A stretch of DNA of 45,857 bases from Ruminococcus sp. (lineage in GTDB: Bacteria; Bacillota; Clostridia; Oscillospirales; Ruminococcaceae): the NCBI GenBank assembly GCA_017461395.1, contig JAFTYF010000007.1, positions 1 through 45,857 on the forward strand, written 5' to 3'. Each line of letters begins with the position of its first letter. The first letter of the stretch is position 1. Positions 22,927 to 32,015 of the stretch are shown here, piece by piece. A program made the translations under genes and the position numbers. A model generated the notes under the pieces. It saw nothing but the letters and a program-made list of their open reading frames with translations. It searched no databases and was not told where the DNA came from.

Positions 22927-23687
22927 ACAAGAATGCACAGATGCGGGCGATAGCAATGGTTCTTCCTGATAACGAAGAGGCTGATGAGATATCGGCTATG
23001 TGCTCAGAGCTGACCTTTGATCTCTGCCAGACATCACACAGCAGATTTTTCGTAAAGGCATTTACCGAAAACCGGCTTGATATCATAAGGGAATATTTCC
23101 AACTGGAAATACAGTCGGTAATCCAGAAATTCGGCAGCAAGAAGCTCAGAAGACTGAAACAGAAAATGGCATCCGGCAGCAGTGTATTCGTAAGAAAGTA
23201 CGACAAGGATGCCTCCGATAAGTGCAGCTTCACATATGAAAGAGTCAGCCGCCTTAAGAATATTGCTGGCATTGGTTTTTGGAAGCTGTCAGACGGCAGG
23301 TGGCATACCGGCCGCAGTCTTGAAAAAAGAGCGTCAGCAGCTTTTGCAGATACAAGGGACTGGGCAGTGTACGAAGATATCAACTTCGATCCTGAAAGTA
23401 TACACAGCAGGGATGAAAGCTGCCGGAAGGTTTACATAGGGAAGTTGATCTCCAGCCTGAGGTGCTTTATAAGCAGCAGGCCCGCAGGATACCTTAAGGG
23501 CTCGGTGAAAGTCAGCATAGATGATTCTTTCACTGAGCAGCGCAGGGAGGTTTTTGAGGGCATACTCGGCCTTGGAAGCGGCTGGAGAAAACTATACAGG
23601 AAGAAATATATGTCAGGCTCCGAGTTCATCAGAAGCCTTAAAAAAGAGCAGAAGATGCTTGAGGCTCTTCTTGCTGAAACTGAATGA
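22923..23687 (+). CDS. Unknown protein, 254 aa, fifth gene of the P3 operon
   Basis: I do not recognise a family. The ATG overlaps the upstream stop (ATGA), so it is coupled to the BtrH-like gene. The protein is basic, with no signal peptide or membrane segment. It has helical N- and C-terminal parts (FQLEIQSVIQKFGSKKLRRL, FIRSLKKEQKMLEALLAE) and a central stretch with conserved-looking GFWKLSDGRWHTG, DWAVYEDINFDPESIHSRD and SSRPAGYLKGSVKVSIDD. No catalytic motif is obvious. As the last gene before a promoter and a 290-bp gap, it belongs with the aminotransferase, ABC and BtrH genes and may be a tailoring or condensation partner. Confidence 0.75.
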   Translation: MNKNAQMRAIAMVLPDNEEADEISAMCSELTFDLCQTSHSRFFVKAFTENRLDIIREYFQLEIQSVIQKFGSKKLRRLKQKMASGSSVFVRKYDKDASDKCSFTYERVSRLKNIAGIGFWKLSDGRWHTGRSLEKRASAAFADTRDWAVYEDINFDPESIHSRDESCRKVYIGKLISSLRCFISSRPAGYLKGSVKVSIDDSFTEQRREVFEGILGLGSGWRKLYRKKYMSGSEFIRSLKKEQKMLEALLAETE

Positions 23688-23980
23688 CAAAAGGAAGAGT
23701 TAAGTTTGAAAAAAACAATGTTCTTCCCCTGAAACAAAAAGTGAATAGCAAAGCAAGCTATATCAAAATGGCTTAAAAAATAATTGAAAAGTAGTTATCA
23801 GCTGAAATCAGCTGCTTCATCATAGAAATGCGAGGTTGCCGCTATTCAGCCCCGTCATTCATCTCCACGATTTTTGTAGTTGACAGTTTCTTTCAACTAT
23901 ATTATATCAAATATTCATTTTTAGCGAAGACACTTTTTCATCCCTGATTGGTGCCTTTCGCAGAAAGGCGGATTATATGT
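23688..23980. other. Intergenic region between the two cluster operons
   Basis: 293 bp without a gene. It has an ATCAGCTG direct repeat near 23798-23815 and the promoter at 23880-23908. No clear terminator follows 23687, so some read-through from P3 into the second operon is possible. Confidence 0.6.
23880..23908 (+). promoter_or_regulatory. Sigma-A promoter of the PKS operon
   Basis: TTGACA (23880-23885), a 17-bp spacer and TATATC (23903-23908). No LytTR half-site pair is seen here. The strong -35 suggests activator-independent transcription of the long operon from 23981. Confidence 0.7.
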
Positions 23981-25516
23981 ATGAAGAAGATAATCGTTAT
24001 AGGCTCTGGAATATCCGGCATGACCTGTGGCTGTGCGTTGGCGAATAAGGGATACAATGTAACGGTTCTTGAAAAGCACAGCGTGGCCGGCGGCTATTGT
24101 CAGAGCTTTTCAAGAAAGGGGTTCAGGTTTGCAGCAGCGGTCCACAGGATAGGTGGTATCCATGGCAGAAACAGTGTGGATGGGATACTCAGTGCCCTTG
24201 GAGTGAAGGAACTGCCGGAATGGTATACCTTCAATGAGAACGTTCAGGTGGGCGATATCAATTTCAGTATGTGCAATTCAAGCGTCGCTGATTCCCTCAG
24301 GGAGCTTTTCTCGGAGGACAGGGTGGATATAGACCGCTTTGAAGCAGAAGTAGACAAGATCAATTCTGTACTGGATATAATTGACAAGGGTGCCAATGCA
24401 GGTATAAGCAAGTTTTCGCTGACTGACCTGAAGATACTTGACAAATACAGAAAGATGTCTGTGGACCAGTTTCTGAGAGGAATATTCAGCAATGAGAAGA
24501 TAATCAGCCTGTTGGTGGCAATATCCGATGCGATGCCCGGCGGAGCGCTGTTTGCCTTCATAAGAATGGTCTCATTTGCAAACTGCGGTGAGGAGACCTA
24601 CCAGCCCGTAGGAGGCGCAGGAGCTATAATTGAGCTTCTTCGCAAGCGTATTGAGGAACTGGGAGGAAAAGTGCTCCTGAACAGTCCAGCCGAAAGAATC
24701 ATAATGGAAAACGGCAGAGCGGTCGGAGTTGTCTGCAAGGGAGAGATACTCAAAGCAGACTATATAGTTTCCAATTGTGACCTGGGCTTCACTATACGTG
24801 AGCTGGTAGGGGAGGAAAATGTTCCTCAGCGAGTGATCGAAAAGATCAATACCAAGTTTACAGAGAGCCCGTCCTGCTTCTCGGTATGGATAGGCCTTGA
24901 CAAGGATATAAAATCTCTTGGCTATGAGCCGGTGAATATATCCTATTATCCGGACGCAATGAGCGTTCTTGACGATAAGGCAAAGCTTATCGGCGAGCAT
25001 AGCGTCCAGAGAGAAAACGATTTTCTGCTGATAAGTCTTTCAGCAAACAACGATCCTACTGCCTGTCCCGAAGGAAAAGGACAGATGATGCTTGGAATGC
25101 TTGTGAACTGGGACTTTGAGGATATGTATAAGCTCCGTGATACCGACAGGAAGCTCTACCGTGAAAAGAAAAAAACGGCAGCTATGAATCTTGTCCGTAA
25201 GGCAGAGAGATTCTTCCCCGGTATCAGCGAGCATATCGAAGTAATGGAGATAGCTTCTCCGGTCACCTTCCAGCGATATACCGGCAACAGCAAGGGTGCC
25301 TTCGGAGGTTATAAATGCACTCCGGAACTGGTGGAGAACTTCTCGCTTCTGGACTGCCGCCAGCTGGTAGACGGCTTGTTTCTCACCGGACACTGGGGAG
25401 GAGTAGGCGACGGTGTGATATTCACCACAGACGTTGCAATGAGAGTTGCAGACAAGATACTCCGTTGCGATCATATCGAAGATATATATGATTTCAGCAA
25501 AAACCATTCAGCTTGA
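23981..25516 (+). CDS. FAD-dependent desaturase, phytoene desaturase (CrtI)-like, copy 1
   Basis: About 511 residues from ATG 23981. The N-terminal dinucleotide fold reads VIGSGISGMTCGCALANKG with the acidic end VLEKHS and GGYCQSF. The C-terminal CrtI-type signature is DGLFLTGHWGGVGDGVIFTT, and PVTFQRYTGNSKGAFGG precedes it. CrtI-like enzymes remove hydrogen from, or isomerise, long hydrocarbon chains; RetSat and CrtISO are relatives. Here it probably acts on the carrier-bound or released acyl product to extend or aromatise a polyene. It is the first gene after the 23880 promoter. Three more full-length and one degenerate relatives occur in the cluster. Confidence 0.85.
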   Translation: MKKIIVIGSGISGMTCGCALANKGYNVTVLEKHSVAGGYCQSFSRKGFRFAAAVHRIGGIHGRNSVDGILSALGVKELPEWYTFNENVQVGDINFSMCNSSVADSLRELFSEDRVDIDRFEAEVDKINSVLDIIDKGANAGISKFSLTDLKILDKYRKMSVDQFLRGIFSNEKIISLLVAISDAMPGGALFAFIRMVSFANCGEETYQPVGGAGAIIELLRKRIEELGGKVLLNSPAERIIMENGRAVGVVCKGEILKADYIVSNCDLGFTIRELVGEENVPQRVIEKINTKFTESPSCFSVWIGLDKDIKSLGYEPVNISYYPDAMSVLDDKAKLIGEHSVQRENDFLLISLSANNDPTACPEGKGQMMLGMLVNWDFEDMYKLRDTDRKLYREKKKTAAMNLVRKAERFFPGISEHIEVMEIASPVTFQRYTGNSKGAFGGYKCTPELVENFSLLDCRQLVDGLFLTGHWGGVGDGVIFTTDVAMRVADKILRCDHIEDIYDFSKNHSA

Positions 25517-25596
25517 TTTTACCGTCGGAAAGACGTGTAAATATACCCGTTAGGGAAAAATTATAAAACTATATTTATTTAATGGAGGAATTAACA

Positions 25597-25881
25597 ATGG
25601 CTAATTTTGCAAACAGAAACATCGAGGAAGAAGTAAGAAACATGATCTTTGAGAGACTCAGAATCGATTACATCAACAAGGAAGACGTTGACTACGATGC
25701 ACCTATCTTCGCTTCATTCGACTCAGAGGGCGATGGCCTCGGACTTGACTCAGTTGACGCTCTTGAGCTGGTAGTAGGACTCAAGGAAGATTATGGTATT
25801 GAGGTAAGCGATGAGGAAATGGGTATCTTCCAGAGCATCTCATCTATCGCAGACTATGTTCGTGAGAACGGTCAGGAATAA
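25597..25881 (+). CDS. Acyl carrier protein
   Basis: A 94-residue acidic protein from ATG 25597, eight bases after GGAGG. The four-helix carrier signature is GLGLDSVDALELVVGLKE with the phosphopantetheine Ser at residue 52. It is slightly longer than housekeeping AcpP and has an insert (FASFDSEGDG) before the DSVD motif, as in dedicated PKS-type carriers. It directly precedes the KS gene, and an Sfp-type PPTase to activate it is encoded at 37424. Two small hairpins (CGTC/GACG and CCC/GGG) lie in the 80-bp leader. Confidence 0.93.
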   Translation: MANFANRNIEEEVRNMIFERLRIDYINKEDVDYDAPIFASFDSEGDGLGLDSVDALELVVGLKEDYGIEVSDEEMGIFQSISSIADYVRENGQE

Positions 25882-25902
25882 TGACCGTTAAGAGGTGATC
25901 GT

Positions 25903-27093
25903 ATGGAAAAGAGGATAGTTGTTACCGGTATCGGTGTAGTATCATCAAATGCCGGCAATGAGAGCGAGCTCATCGAAGCTCTTGAGGAACTCAAGGAAGG
26001 CCAGTCTGAAGTAGACCTTTATAATACAGACGGACTTGTTTCAAGACTTGGCTGTGAGATCAAGAGACCTCTCAGATATGAGGACGAGTGCGACGAGAGA
26101 ACAACAGCAGTGGCTTTCGAGGCAATTGATGATCTCTATAAGGATCAGACGCTCAGAGATATGATCGCAGAAAACAGTGAGGATGTCGTATTCTCATTTG
26201 CTACATCAATGTCAGGAAACCAGAATATGATGCGCTATGTAAACAGTGATACTCCTGAGAACGATGAGGATTATGTATACATAGTCCCCGATTTCATCAA
26301 CAAGATCAGCAGCAAACTTGGCGTGAACGGCCCTGTATATACCACAATGTCAGCCTGTGCAGCAGGTACGGCAGCAGCAGGTATCGCCTTCGACGCAATA
26401 AAGAGCGGCGAGACAGAGATCGCTATCGTCGGCGGTACAGATGCTCTTACACTTTTCTCATCAGTTGGTTTCAGCGCACTTAAAGCAGTCTCAGAGGACA
26501 AGTGCCGTCCCTTTGATCAGGAGAGAAGCGGTATTAACCTTGGTGAAGCAAGCGCATTCATAGTTCTTGAGGAACTGGATCATGCGGTTGCAAGAGGTGC
26601 TGATATATACGCTGAGGTAGCAGGATATGCTGCAAAGAACGAGGCATATCACATCACTTCTCCCAGACCTGACGGCGAGGGCGCATATATCGCAATGAAG
26701 GAAGCTCTTGAATATGCTGATATCAATATAACAGATGAGAATGTATATGTTAACGCTCATGGTACAGGTACAAAGGCAAATGATACCATGGAGATCAAGG
26801 GCATTGAGAAGCTATTCCCGAATCAGCCAAATATCTACGTTTCATCAACAAAGGCTATCACAGGTCATTGCTTGGGAGCGGCCGGCAGCATTGAACTTGC
26901 GATATCCGCACTTGCACTCAAGCATCAGTTCATGCCTGGTACCTTCAGACTTGATAATCCACTTGAAACTGAAAACGGTATCCATATTCTCGGTGCAGAA
27001 ACAGTACATCGTCCTGTGGATTATGTAATTTCCAATTCATTTGCATTTGCAGGAAATACAGCAAGCATAGTGCTCAGGAAATATGCGGGGTAA
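25903..27093 (+). CDS. Beta-ketoacyl-ACP synthase, active KS-alpha (FabF-like)
   Basis: A 396-residue condensing enzyme with an intact catalytic triad: Cys152 in TTMSACAAG, His286 in VNAHGTGTKANDT, Lys317 and His322 in STKAITGHCLGAAG, and the C-terminal NSFAFAGNTASIVLRK. It performs decarboxylative condensation of malonyl-ACP with the growing chain. It is followed six bases later by the FAD-like gene and then by a KS-like protein without catalytic residues, giving a KS-alpha/KS-beta pair as in type II PKS and aryl-polyene-type systems. The start ATG follows AGAGGTGATCGT. Its DNA is unusually rich in regular codons, suggesting high expression. Confidence 0.94.
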   Translation: MEKRIVVTGIGVVSSNAGNESELIEALEELKEGQSEVDLYNTDGLVSRLGCEIKRPLRYEDECDERTTAVAFEAIDDLYKDQTLRDMIAENSEDVVFSFATSMSGNQNMMRYVNSDTPENDEDYVYIVPDFINKISSKLGVNGPVYTTMSACAAGTAAAGIAFDAIKSGETEIAIVGGTDALTLFSSVGFSALKAVSEDKCRPFDQERSGINLGEASAFIVLEELDHAVARGADIYAEVAGYAAKNEAYHITSPRPDGEGAYIAMKEALEYADINITDENVYVNAHGTGTKANDTMEIKGIEKLFPNQPNIYVSSTKAITGHCLGAAGSIELAISALALKHQFMPGTFRLDNPLETENGIHILGAETVHRPVDYVISNSFAFAGNTASIVLRKYAG

Positions 27094-27098
27094 GGACT

Positions 27099-28256
27099 AT
27101 GGTTATTATCATAGGCAATAATATAGCTGCTCTTTCACTCAGCCGCTTCCTTGAAATGAAAGGCGTTGAGCACAGGAGGATAACTACCGGTAATATCAAG
27201 GATATCACGTTCTATTGCTGCGACAGTGCGGATGGAATGATGGCGCTGGCGGCTGAGAAGCTGGGGTATAATGTCGAACAGAAGACCGGACACGGCTTTT
27301 CTGTAAGGACCTCTGCACACAGGTATAAGGCTGACAGAGGAGCAGATGAGTTTATCCGCAGCCTTGCAGATATATCCGGTGCCGGAAATGAAGCGGCAGA
27401 CGCTTTTTCGGACACTCTCAGCAGTATAGGTGCTGAATGGAAACTAAGCGTACACAGCGGCTTCAAGGTGAACACCGCCCCTTCTTCAGTTATGGCAAAG
27501 AATTTTATGAAGGACTACGGCGGCTTTGCAGAGAAGCTCTCAGATTCGGATGAGTGGAAAAAAGTTCTCGGAGCATTTGTGCCGAGAAAGGATATCTCTC
27601 TGAATACAGCGGCAGGATATATTTCAGGGCAGGTCTTTGACAATAGCTGCCATATCGACAGCCTTGAGCATATGGCCGCATGGCTCATAAAAAAAGAGGA
27701 TCCGGAAAAGGTGATAAAGGTAAGCCGCTTTGATGATGTAATCATAAATGAAGCGGAGAAGACTCTGACTGCCGGCGGTGAAACACTGGGATACGATATA
27801 CTGATCGAGGCTTTTGATACAAACAAGTCCAAAGTAAGACTTATGACAATGTATGTGTCAGATGAGGAACTGGATACAGATTTCGAGTTCATAGTTCCGG
27901 ACAAGTCCGATGAGTACGGTATTATCCAGATGATAAGATGGAGCAGCGGCGGCTTCCAGAGAGCCGATATCTACTACGACGAGAGCGCAGATGAAGATAT
28001 GATAAGAAAGAACGCCTCTGAGCTTCTTTTCGGTGCAAAGATCATCAAGGTCGTAGGCTATGATGAACTGATAAGACAGTATGGCTGCGGAAATTTTGCT
28101 GGTTGGGCATTCAGTTGCCGTGACAATATGAAAAACCCTGTGTCCTGCATGAAAAAGAACAGGATAAAAATAGCCGGCTGGGGCAATGCACATTTTACAG
28201 CAGCCCTGCTGGGAATAAAAGAGCTTGAGAAGTCAGGCGTAATGGAAAGGACGTAA
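27099..28256 (+). CDS. Degenerate FAD-oxidoreductase-like protein between KS-alpha and KS-beta
   Basis: A 385-residue protein. The N terminus keeps a Rossmann-like pattern (VIIIGNNIAALSLSRFLEMKG), but the GxGxxG glycines are replaced (GNNIAA). The C terminus has the strand-turn-helix expected of the amine-oxidase/CrtI fold (KIAGWGNAHFTAALLGIKELE). It is about 100 residues shorter than the other desaturases here. It may have lost FAD binding and serve a structural or chaperone role with the KS pair, or bind FAD unusually. It is coupled tightly to both KS genes. The relation to flavoproteins is an inference from pattern alone. Confidence 0.7.
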   Translation: MVIIIGNNIAALSLSRFLEMKGVEHRRITTGNIKDITFYCCDSADGMMALAAEKLGYNVEQKTGHGFSVRTSAHRYKADRGADEFIRSLADISGAGNEAADAFSDTLSSIGAEWKLSVHSGFKVNTAPSSVMAKNFMKDYGGFAEKLSDSDEWKKVLGAFVPRKDISLNTAAGYISGQVFDNSCHIDSLEHMAAWLIKKEDPEKVIKVSRFDDVIINEAEKTLTAGGETLGYDILIEAFDTNKSKVRLMTMYVSDEELDTDFEFIVPDKSDEYGIIQMIRWSSGGFQRADIYYDESADEDMIRKNASELLFGAKIIKVVGYDELIRQYGCGNFAGWAFSCRDNMKNPVSCMKKNRIKIAGWGNAHFTAALLGIKELEKSGVMERT

Positions 28257-28262
28257 TGAAGT

Positions 28263-29246
28263 ATGAGCAAAACAGCAATAACCGGCTGGGGAATGATCTC
28301 AGAAATGGGCAGCACAGAGTCCGATATACTCAACAGCTGGGACAGCAGAAAAAAGCCCTCGGGCGGCGAGCTTGATTTCAGCCATTCACTGGATCCGAGA
28401 AAGATCAGACGTATGGGACGTTTCGGACGTATGTGTGCGGCTGTCACAGATAACTGCCTTAAGATGTCAGGCTGTGAAAAGGGTGATAATACAGGAATAA
28501 TAATGAATACAGACTACGGCTCGATTAATCTCAATATTGAATTCGGAAGACTTCTCCCGACACCTGAGCTGGCAAGTCCTATGGATTTTGCAAATACAGT
28601 ATCAAACGCGGCTCTCGGAAATGTGGCTCTTTATTTCGGCCTCAAGGGACCAAGCACCCTTCTTATGGGAAGCAACGTTCTTTCATATTCCATGAGACAG
28701 GTTGAGAAAAATTCGGATAACGCTATCGTAGTATGCGGCGGCGACGAATATTGCAGCCCTGTTGCTTCTGCAGCTGTAAAGAAATTCGGCAGTGATGTTA
28801 TATCAGAAGGCGTTGCAGGAGTAGTCGTTGAGAGTGAGGATTCAGCCCATGAGATCTATGGACGTATTCTCGGAGATGCAGAAACAGGTATCGGCTTCTC
28901 TCCTCTTTATCAGTCAGGCAGAGATGTGGTATCAGCATATTCAAGAGTTATAAAGAAAGCTCTCAGAAAGGCTGAGCTGGAAGCTGAGGACATTGATCTT
29001 GTACTCCTTTCAAATATTGCACAATCATCAGTAAGCGAGGACGAGAAGACCGCTGTAAATGAAATGTTTGGCAGCGGCTGTGAGGTCATAAATGCAAGGG
29101 ATATGCTGGGTGAGAGCTTTGGTGCAAGCGCAGTATCAAGCGTTATCCTTGGATCAGTCCTTGTGAAGAACAAGCGCTATGAGAAGGTATTGGTCCTTGG
29201 AACAGAGATGTCCGGTACAGTAGAAGCCTTCGTGCTCGGAGAATAA
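28263..29246 (+). CDS. KS-beta / chain-length-factor-like protein
   Basis: A 327-residue thiolase-fold protein, shorter than KS-alpha. The KS alignment is visible (TAITGWGMISEMGSTESDIL, FGLKGPSTLLMGSN), but the nucleophile position is Ser137 in place of Cys. The NAHGTGT region is replaced by LSNIAQSSVSEDEK and the KxxxGH region by NARDMLGESFGAS, so all three catalytic residues are gone. Such partners set chain length in type II PKS (CLF) and in aryl-polyene and ishigamide-type systems. It probably forms a heterodimer with the KS at 25903. Confidence 0.85.
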   Translation: MSKTAITGWGMISEMGSTESDILNSWDSRKKPSGGELDFSHSLDPRKIRRMGRFGRMCAAVTDNCLKMSGCEKGDNTGIIMNTDYGSINLNIEFGRLLPTPELASPMDFANTVSNAALGNVALYFGLKGPSTLLMGSNVLSYSMRQVEKNSDNAIVVCGGDEYCSPVASAAVKKFGSDVISEGVAGVVVESEDSAHEIYGRILGDAETGIGFSPLYQSGRDVVSAYSRVIKKALRKAELEAEDIDLVLLSNIAQSSVSEDEKTAVNEMFGSGCEVINARDMLGESFGASAVSSVILGSVLVKNKRYEKVLVLGTEMSGTVEAFVLGE

Positions 29247-29258
29247 AGGAGAAGCACT

Positions 29259-30005
29259 ATGTTTGATTTTACTGGAAAAACAGCTGTTGTAACAGGCGGA
29301 AGCCGTGGTATAGGAAGAGCTGTCGCAGAGAATTTTGCTTCCAACGGTGCAAATGTAGCATTCATCTATGGCTCTTCAAAGGGAAAAGCAGAAGAGCTTG
29401 AGGCAAAATATGCCGGCAGCAGTGTTCAGGTAAAGGGCTATTGTGCCGATGTATCTGATATCGAAAGCATAAAGGCAGCCGCCAAGCAGATCCTCAGCGA
29501 TTTCGGCAAGGTGGATATCCTGATAAACAATGCAGGTATCACTAAGGACGGATATATGATGCTCATGTCAGGAGATAACTGGGGAAAGGTAATTGAAGTG
29601 AACCTTACAGGCGCATTCAATGTTACAAAACAGTTTCTCACTCATTTCATCGGAAACCGCAGCGGCAAGATTATCAATATGACATCTGTCGGAGGTATAG
29701 CCGGTATGGCTGGACAAACCAACTACTCCGCTTCAAAGGCTGGCCTTATCGGATTCACAAAGAGCCTTTCAAAGGAGGTTGCCGGAAAGAATATCAACGT
29801 CAACGCTATTGCTCCCGGATATATCCTTACAGAGATGCTGGATACCATTCCGGACAAGATGAAGGAGAAGATAATAAAAGACATCCCTGCTTCAAGAATG
29901 GGAAATGTTGATGATATCGCCAATGCGGCAATGTTCCTTGCATCTGACTGCTCTGGATATATCAACGGGCAGGTACTTGTAGTTGACGGAGGTCTTACAG
30001 CGTGA
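29259..30005 (+). CDS. 3-ketoacyl-ACP reductase (FabG-like)
   Basis: A 248-residue classical short-chain dehydrogenase: TGGSRGIG cofactor loop, NNAG near 90, catalytic Ser143, Tyr156 and Lys160 (NYSASK), and the C-terminal VVDGGLTA typical of FabG. The length is that of FabG. It reduces the beta-keto group after each KS step with NADPH. GGAG precedes the ATG. The stop overlaps the next SDR start (GTGA). It is presumably the main ketoreductase of the iterative cycle. Confidence 0.93.
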   Translation: MFDFTGKTAVVTGGSRGIGRAVAENFASNGANVAFIYGSSKGKAEELEAKYAGSSVQVKGYCADVSDIESIKAAAKQILSDFGKVDILINNAGITKDGYMMLMSGDNWGKVIEVNLTGAFNVTKQFLTHFIGNRSGKIINMTSVGGIAGMAGQTNYSASKAGLIGFTKSLSKEVAGKNINVNAIAPGYILTEMLDTIPDKMKEKIIKDIPASRMGNVDDIANAAMFLASDCSGYINGQVLVVDGGLTA

Positions 30006-30703
30006 GCAGGAATGTGATCGTGTTCGGAGCATCAGGGCTTCTCGGCGGAAGCATAGCAGATTCATTCCGTGATGACAGATTGCTGCTTTGTGATATAAAG
30101 GAGCCGGAGGAGATTCCGGCAAACGGTGAATACATACACTGTGATGTAACAAATGAGGAGGATGTGAAAGGCGTAGCCGCATATCTTGAAAAGAACGGTA
30201 TCAGTTTTGATGTGTTCGTATATTCGGCAGGTATCTTCAACTACGGCAGTGTTACGGATATATCTCCTGAGGCATGGTCACAGGCTATGGACGTTAATGT
30301 TACCGGTCTCTACATGACTCTGCATTATCTTATCCCGTTTGTGGCAGAGGGGGCAAGCCTTATTGCAGTAGCATCACAATACGGTATCGTAGGAACCTAT
30401 GAATCTGCTTCATACTGTGCTTCAAAGGCGGCTGTCATAAATCTCATGCGTTCCGTGGCTCTTGACTACGGCAGCAGAAAGATTACTGCAAACTGTGTGT
30501 GTCCGGGATTTTTTGGATCCGACTTTCTGAAAAAGGTAGAAAAGCAGGTAAAGAAGAAGCGTGAGTGGATGACCGTTACAGCAATGCTGCCAAGGAGCAG
30601 GGTTAATGCCGATGAGATAGTGAAGGCCATAGTAATGCTGGCGGACAATCCGGCTATAACCGGACAGTGCATAGTCATTGACGGCGGATATACGGCGAGG
30701 TAA
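30002..30703 (+). CDS. Second short-chain dehydrogenase (FabG-like)
   Basis: A 233-residue SDR starting with GTG that overlaps the fabG stop (GTGA), with GGAGG upstream. The cofactor loop is the atypical FGASGLLGGS in place of TGGSRGIG. Catalytic Ser125, Tyr138 and Lys142 (SYCASK) are present, as is VIDGGYTAR. It is clearly diverged from its neighbour, so it probably acts at another step, such as one special keto group, an aldehyde, or ring formation. Two different KRs are common in aryl-polyene-type clusters. Confidence 0.88.
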   Translation: MSRNVIVFGASGLLGGSIADSFRDDRLLLCDIKEPEEIPANGEYIHCDVTNEEDVKGVAAYLEKNGISFDVFVYSAGIFNYGSVTDISPEAWSQAMDVNVTGLYMTLHYLIPFVAEGASLIAVASQYGIVGTYESASYCASKAAVINLMRSVALDYGSRKITANCVCPGFFGSDFLKKVEKQVKKKREWMTVTAMLPRSRVNADEIVKAIVMLADNPAITGQCIVIDGGYTAR

Positions 30704-30708
30704 ATGTA

Positions 30709-31146
30709 ATGGAAGCATATATCTACAAAACAAAGGCGAGATTCAGCGATACTGACCTTTACGGAGTTGTACATCACAGCAATTATTTCCGCTGGCTCGA
30801 GGAGGCAAGGATACAGCTTATGGAGGATATCCTCGGATATTCTGTAAGCTGGATGGAGGAGCACGCTTTGCGGTTTCCTGTGATCCATGTGGACGGAAAA
30901 TATAAGCAGTCTGTATTTGCCGGCGAGAATGTGGAGATAAGTGTTTATCTCAGGTATACCGGAGCCGCAAGACTTGAGTTTACATATACAGTAAGGAACG
31001 AGAGCGGAAAGGTATGCTTTACGGCTGAGACCGAGAATGCAGTATTGAGGGGGAACAGGATGCTCCTGAGAATGCCTGAGGAGATCGACAGCCGTATCAG
31101 GGAAAAGATAGAAGAGTATGGGAAAGGCTTTATCATATTATGCTGA
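30709..31146 (+). CDS. Acyl-ACP/CoA thioesterase, 4HBT hotdog family
   Basis: A 145-residue single hotdog. The 4HBT signature is complete: RFSDTDLYGVVHHSNYFRWLEEARI with the catalytic Asp near 16. YbgC/FadM and aryl-polyene thioesterases share this form. It could release the chain from the carrier protein or edit misprimed chains. It follows the SDR gene by five bases and its end overlaps the next gene by 7 bp. Confidence 0.9.
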   Translation: MEAYIYKTKARFSDTDLYGVVHHSNYFRWLEEARIQLMEDILGYSVSWMEEHALRFPVIHVDGKYKQSVFAGENVEISVYLRYTGAARLEFTYTVRNESGKVCFTAETENAVLRGNRMLLRMPEEIDSRIREKIEEYGKGFIILC

Positions 31147-32015
31147 ACGATAAGGAGATCAGGATCAAGAATGGTCTGAAAAAGGAATTTATACTGCATA
31201 CTGCCATAAGACCGGAATTCAGTGCGGCTCATACAAAGCTCTGTGCAGATGGCTTCGTTCTTACTGAGGAGCAGATGTATATTATGGGCTGCTGCTATGA
31301 AAGAGGGATACTTTTTGGTAAGCCAAAGCTTTTCAACGAAGAATGGCTCAGCGATCTTTGCAGCTGTACAGGTATATATCTTGAGGAATACTGCCACACC
31401 GACGAGGAGAATTTTTACAGCGAGATCAAGAGAAATTCCGCTATAAATATCGCTCCTCCGATGATATACGTCCGCTGGGATGACAAGGAGTATCTGGCAA
31501 TCGTTTGCAAGGTGCACGACGACCATACCTACGATATAATCTCTCCGGTGGAGAAAGAAGTCATTACAGTAGGCAGCGACCGTATAAACTGCACAAGACC
31601 CTGGTATATGATGAACAGCCCCCGATTTATGGCTCCGGTGTTTAGGGACAAACAGGAATTGGCGGAAAACGGTCTCAGGCATATGTTCCGGAACATCAGA
31701 CGGCTGGGTTCCGCTCCCGTGGGAAGCAGCTTCTTCTATGACTCAAAGAAGCTTGCGGAGCTCATAACGGCTGGTGAAGGAATACCGGAGTATGAAGAAC
31801 TGACATACTGGATAAGAACTCTCCGCTCCTATATGAACATTGCAGCGCTTGATAAGTGCGATGAACGGATAAGATTGCTTTACGATGAGCTCGTATCTGA
31901 TACAGGCGGGGTGAAGTCCGAATTGCTCGCAAAGATATTCGATGCTGAAGCTGAAACGCTGGCGGTATGGCAGGATGAATACCACAGGAACGGAGATAAA
32001 GGCAATGATACTTGA
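31140..32015 (+). CDS. Possible BtrH-family relative without catalytic Cys, copy 2
   Basis: A 291-residue protein I place only tentatively. Its middle (NIAPPMIYVRWDDKEYLAIV, HTYDIISPVEKEVITVG) runs parallel to the second half of the BtrH_N domain in its neighbours (PVICEV, then the VYICENYSSEVYSIP pattern). Its helical C terminus (LRHMFRNIRRLG and EELTYWIRTLRSYM) resembles theirs. The N-terminal SCRT or SHCATT motif with the nucleophilic Cys is missing. It is sandwiched by overlaps with the thioesterase and the BtrH gene at 32005. It may be a non-catalytic partner of the acyltransferase. If the relation is wrong, it is an unknown protein. Confidence 0.65.
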   Translation: MLNDKEIRIKNGLKKEFILHTAIRPEFSAAHTKLCADGFVLTEEQMYIMGCCYERGILFGKPKLFNEEWLSDLCSCTGIYLEEYCHTDEENFYSEIKRNSAINIAPPMIYVRWDDKEYLAIVCKVHDDHTYDIISPVEKEVITVGSDRINCTRPWYMMNSPRFMAPVFRDKQELAENGLRHMFRNIRRLGSAPVGSSFFYDSKKLAELITAGEGIPEYEELTYWIRTLRSYMNIAALDKCDERIRLLYDELVSDTGGVKSELLAKIFDAEAETLAVWQDEYHRNGDKGNDT

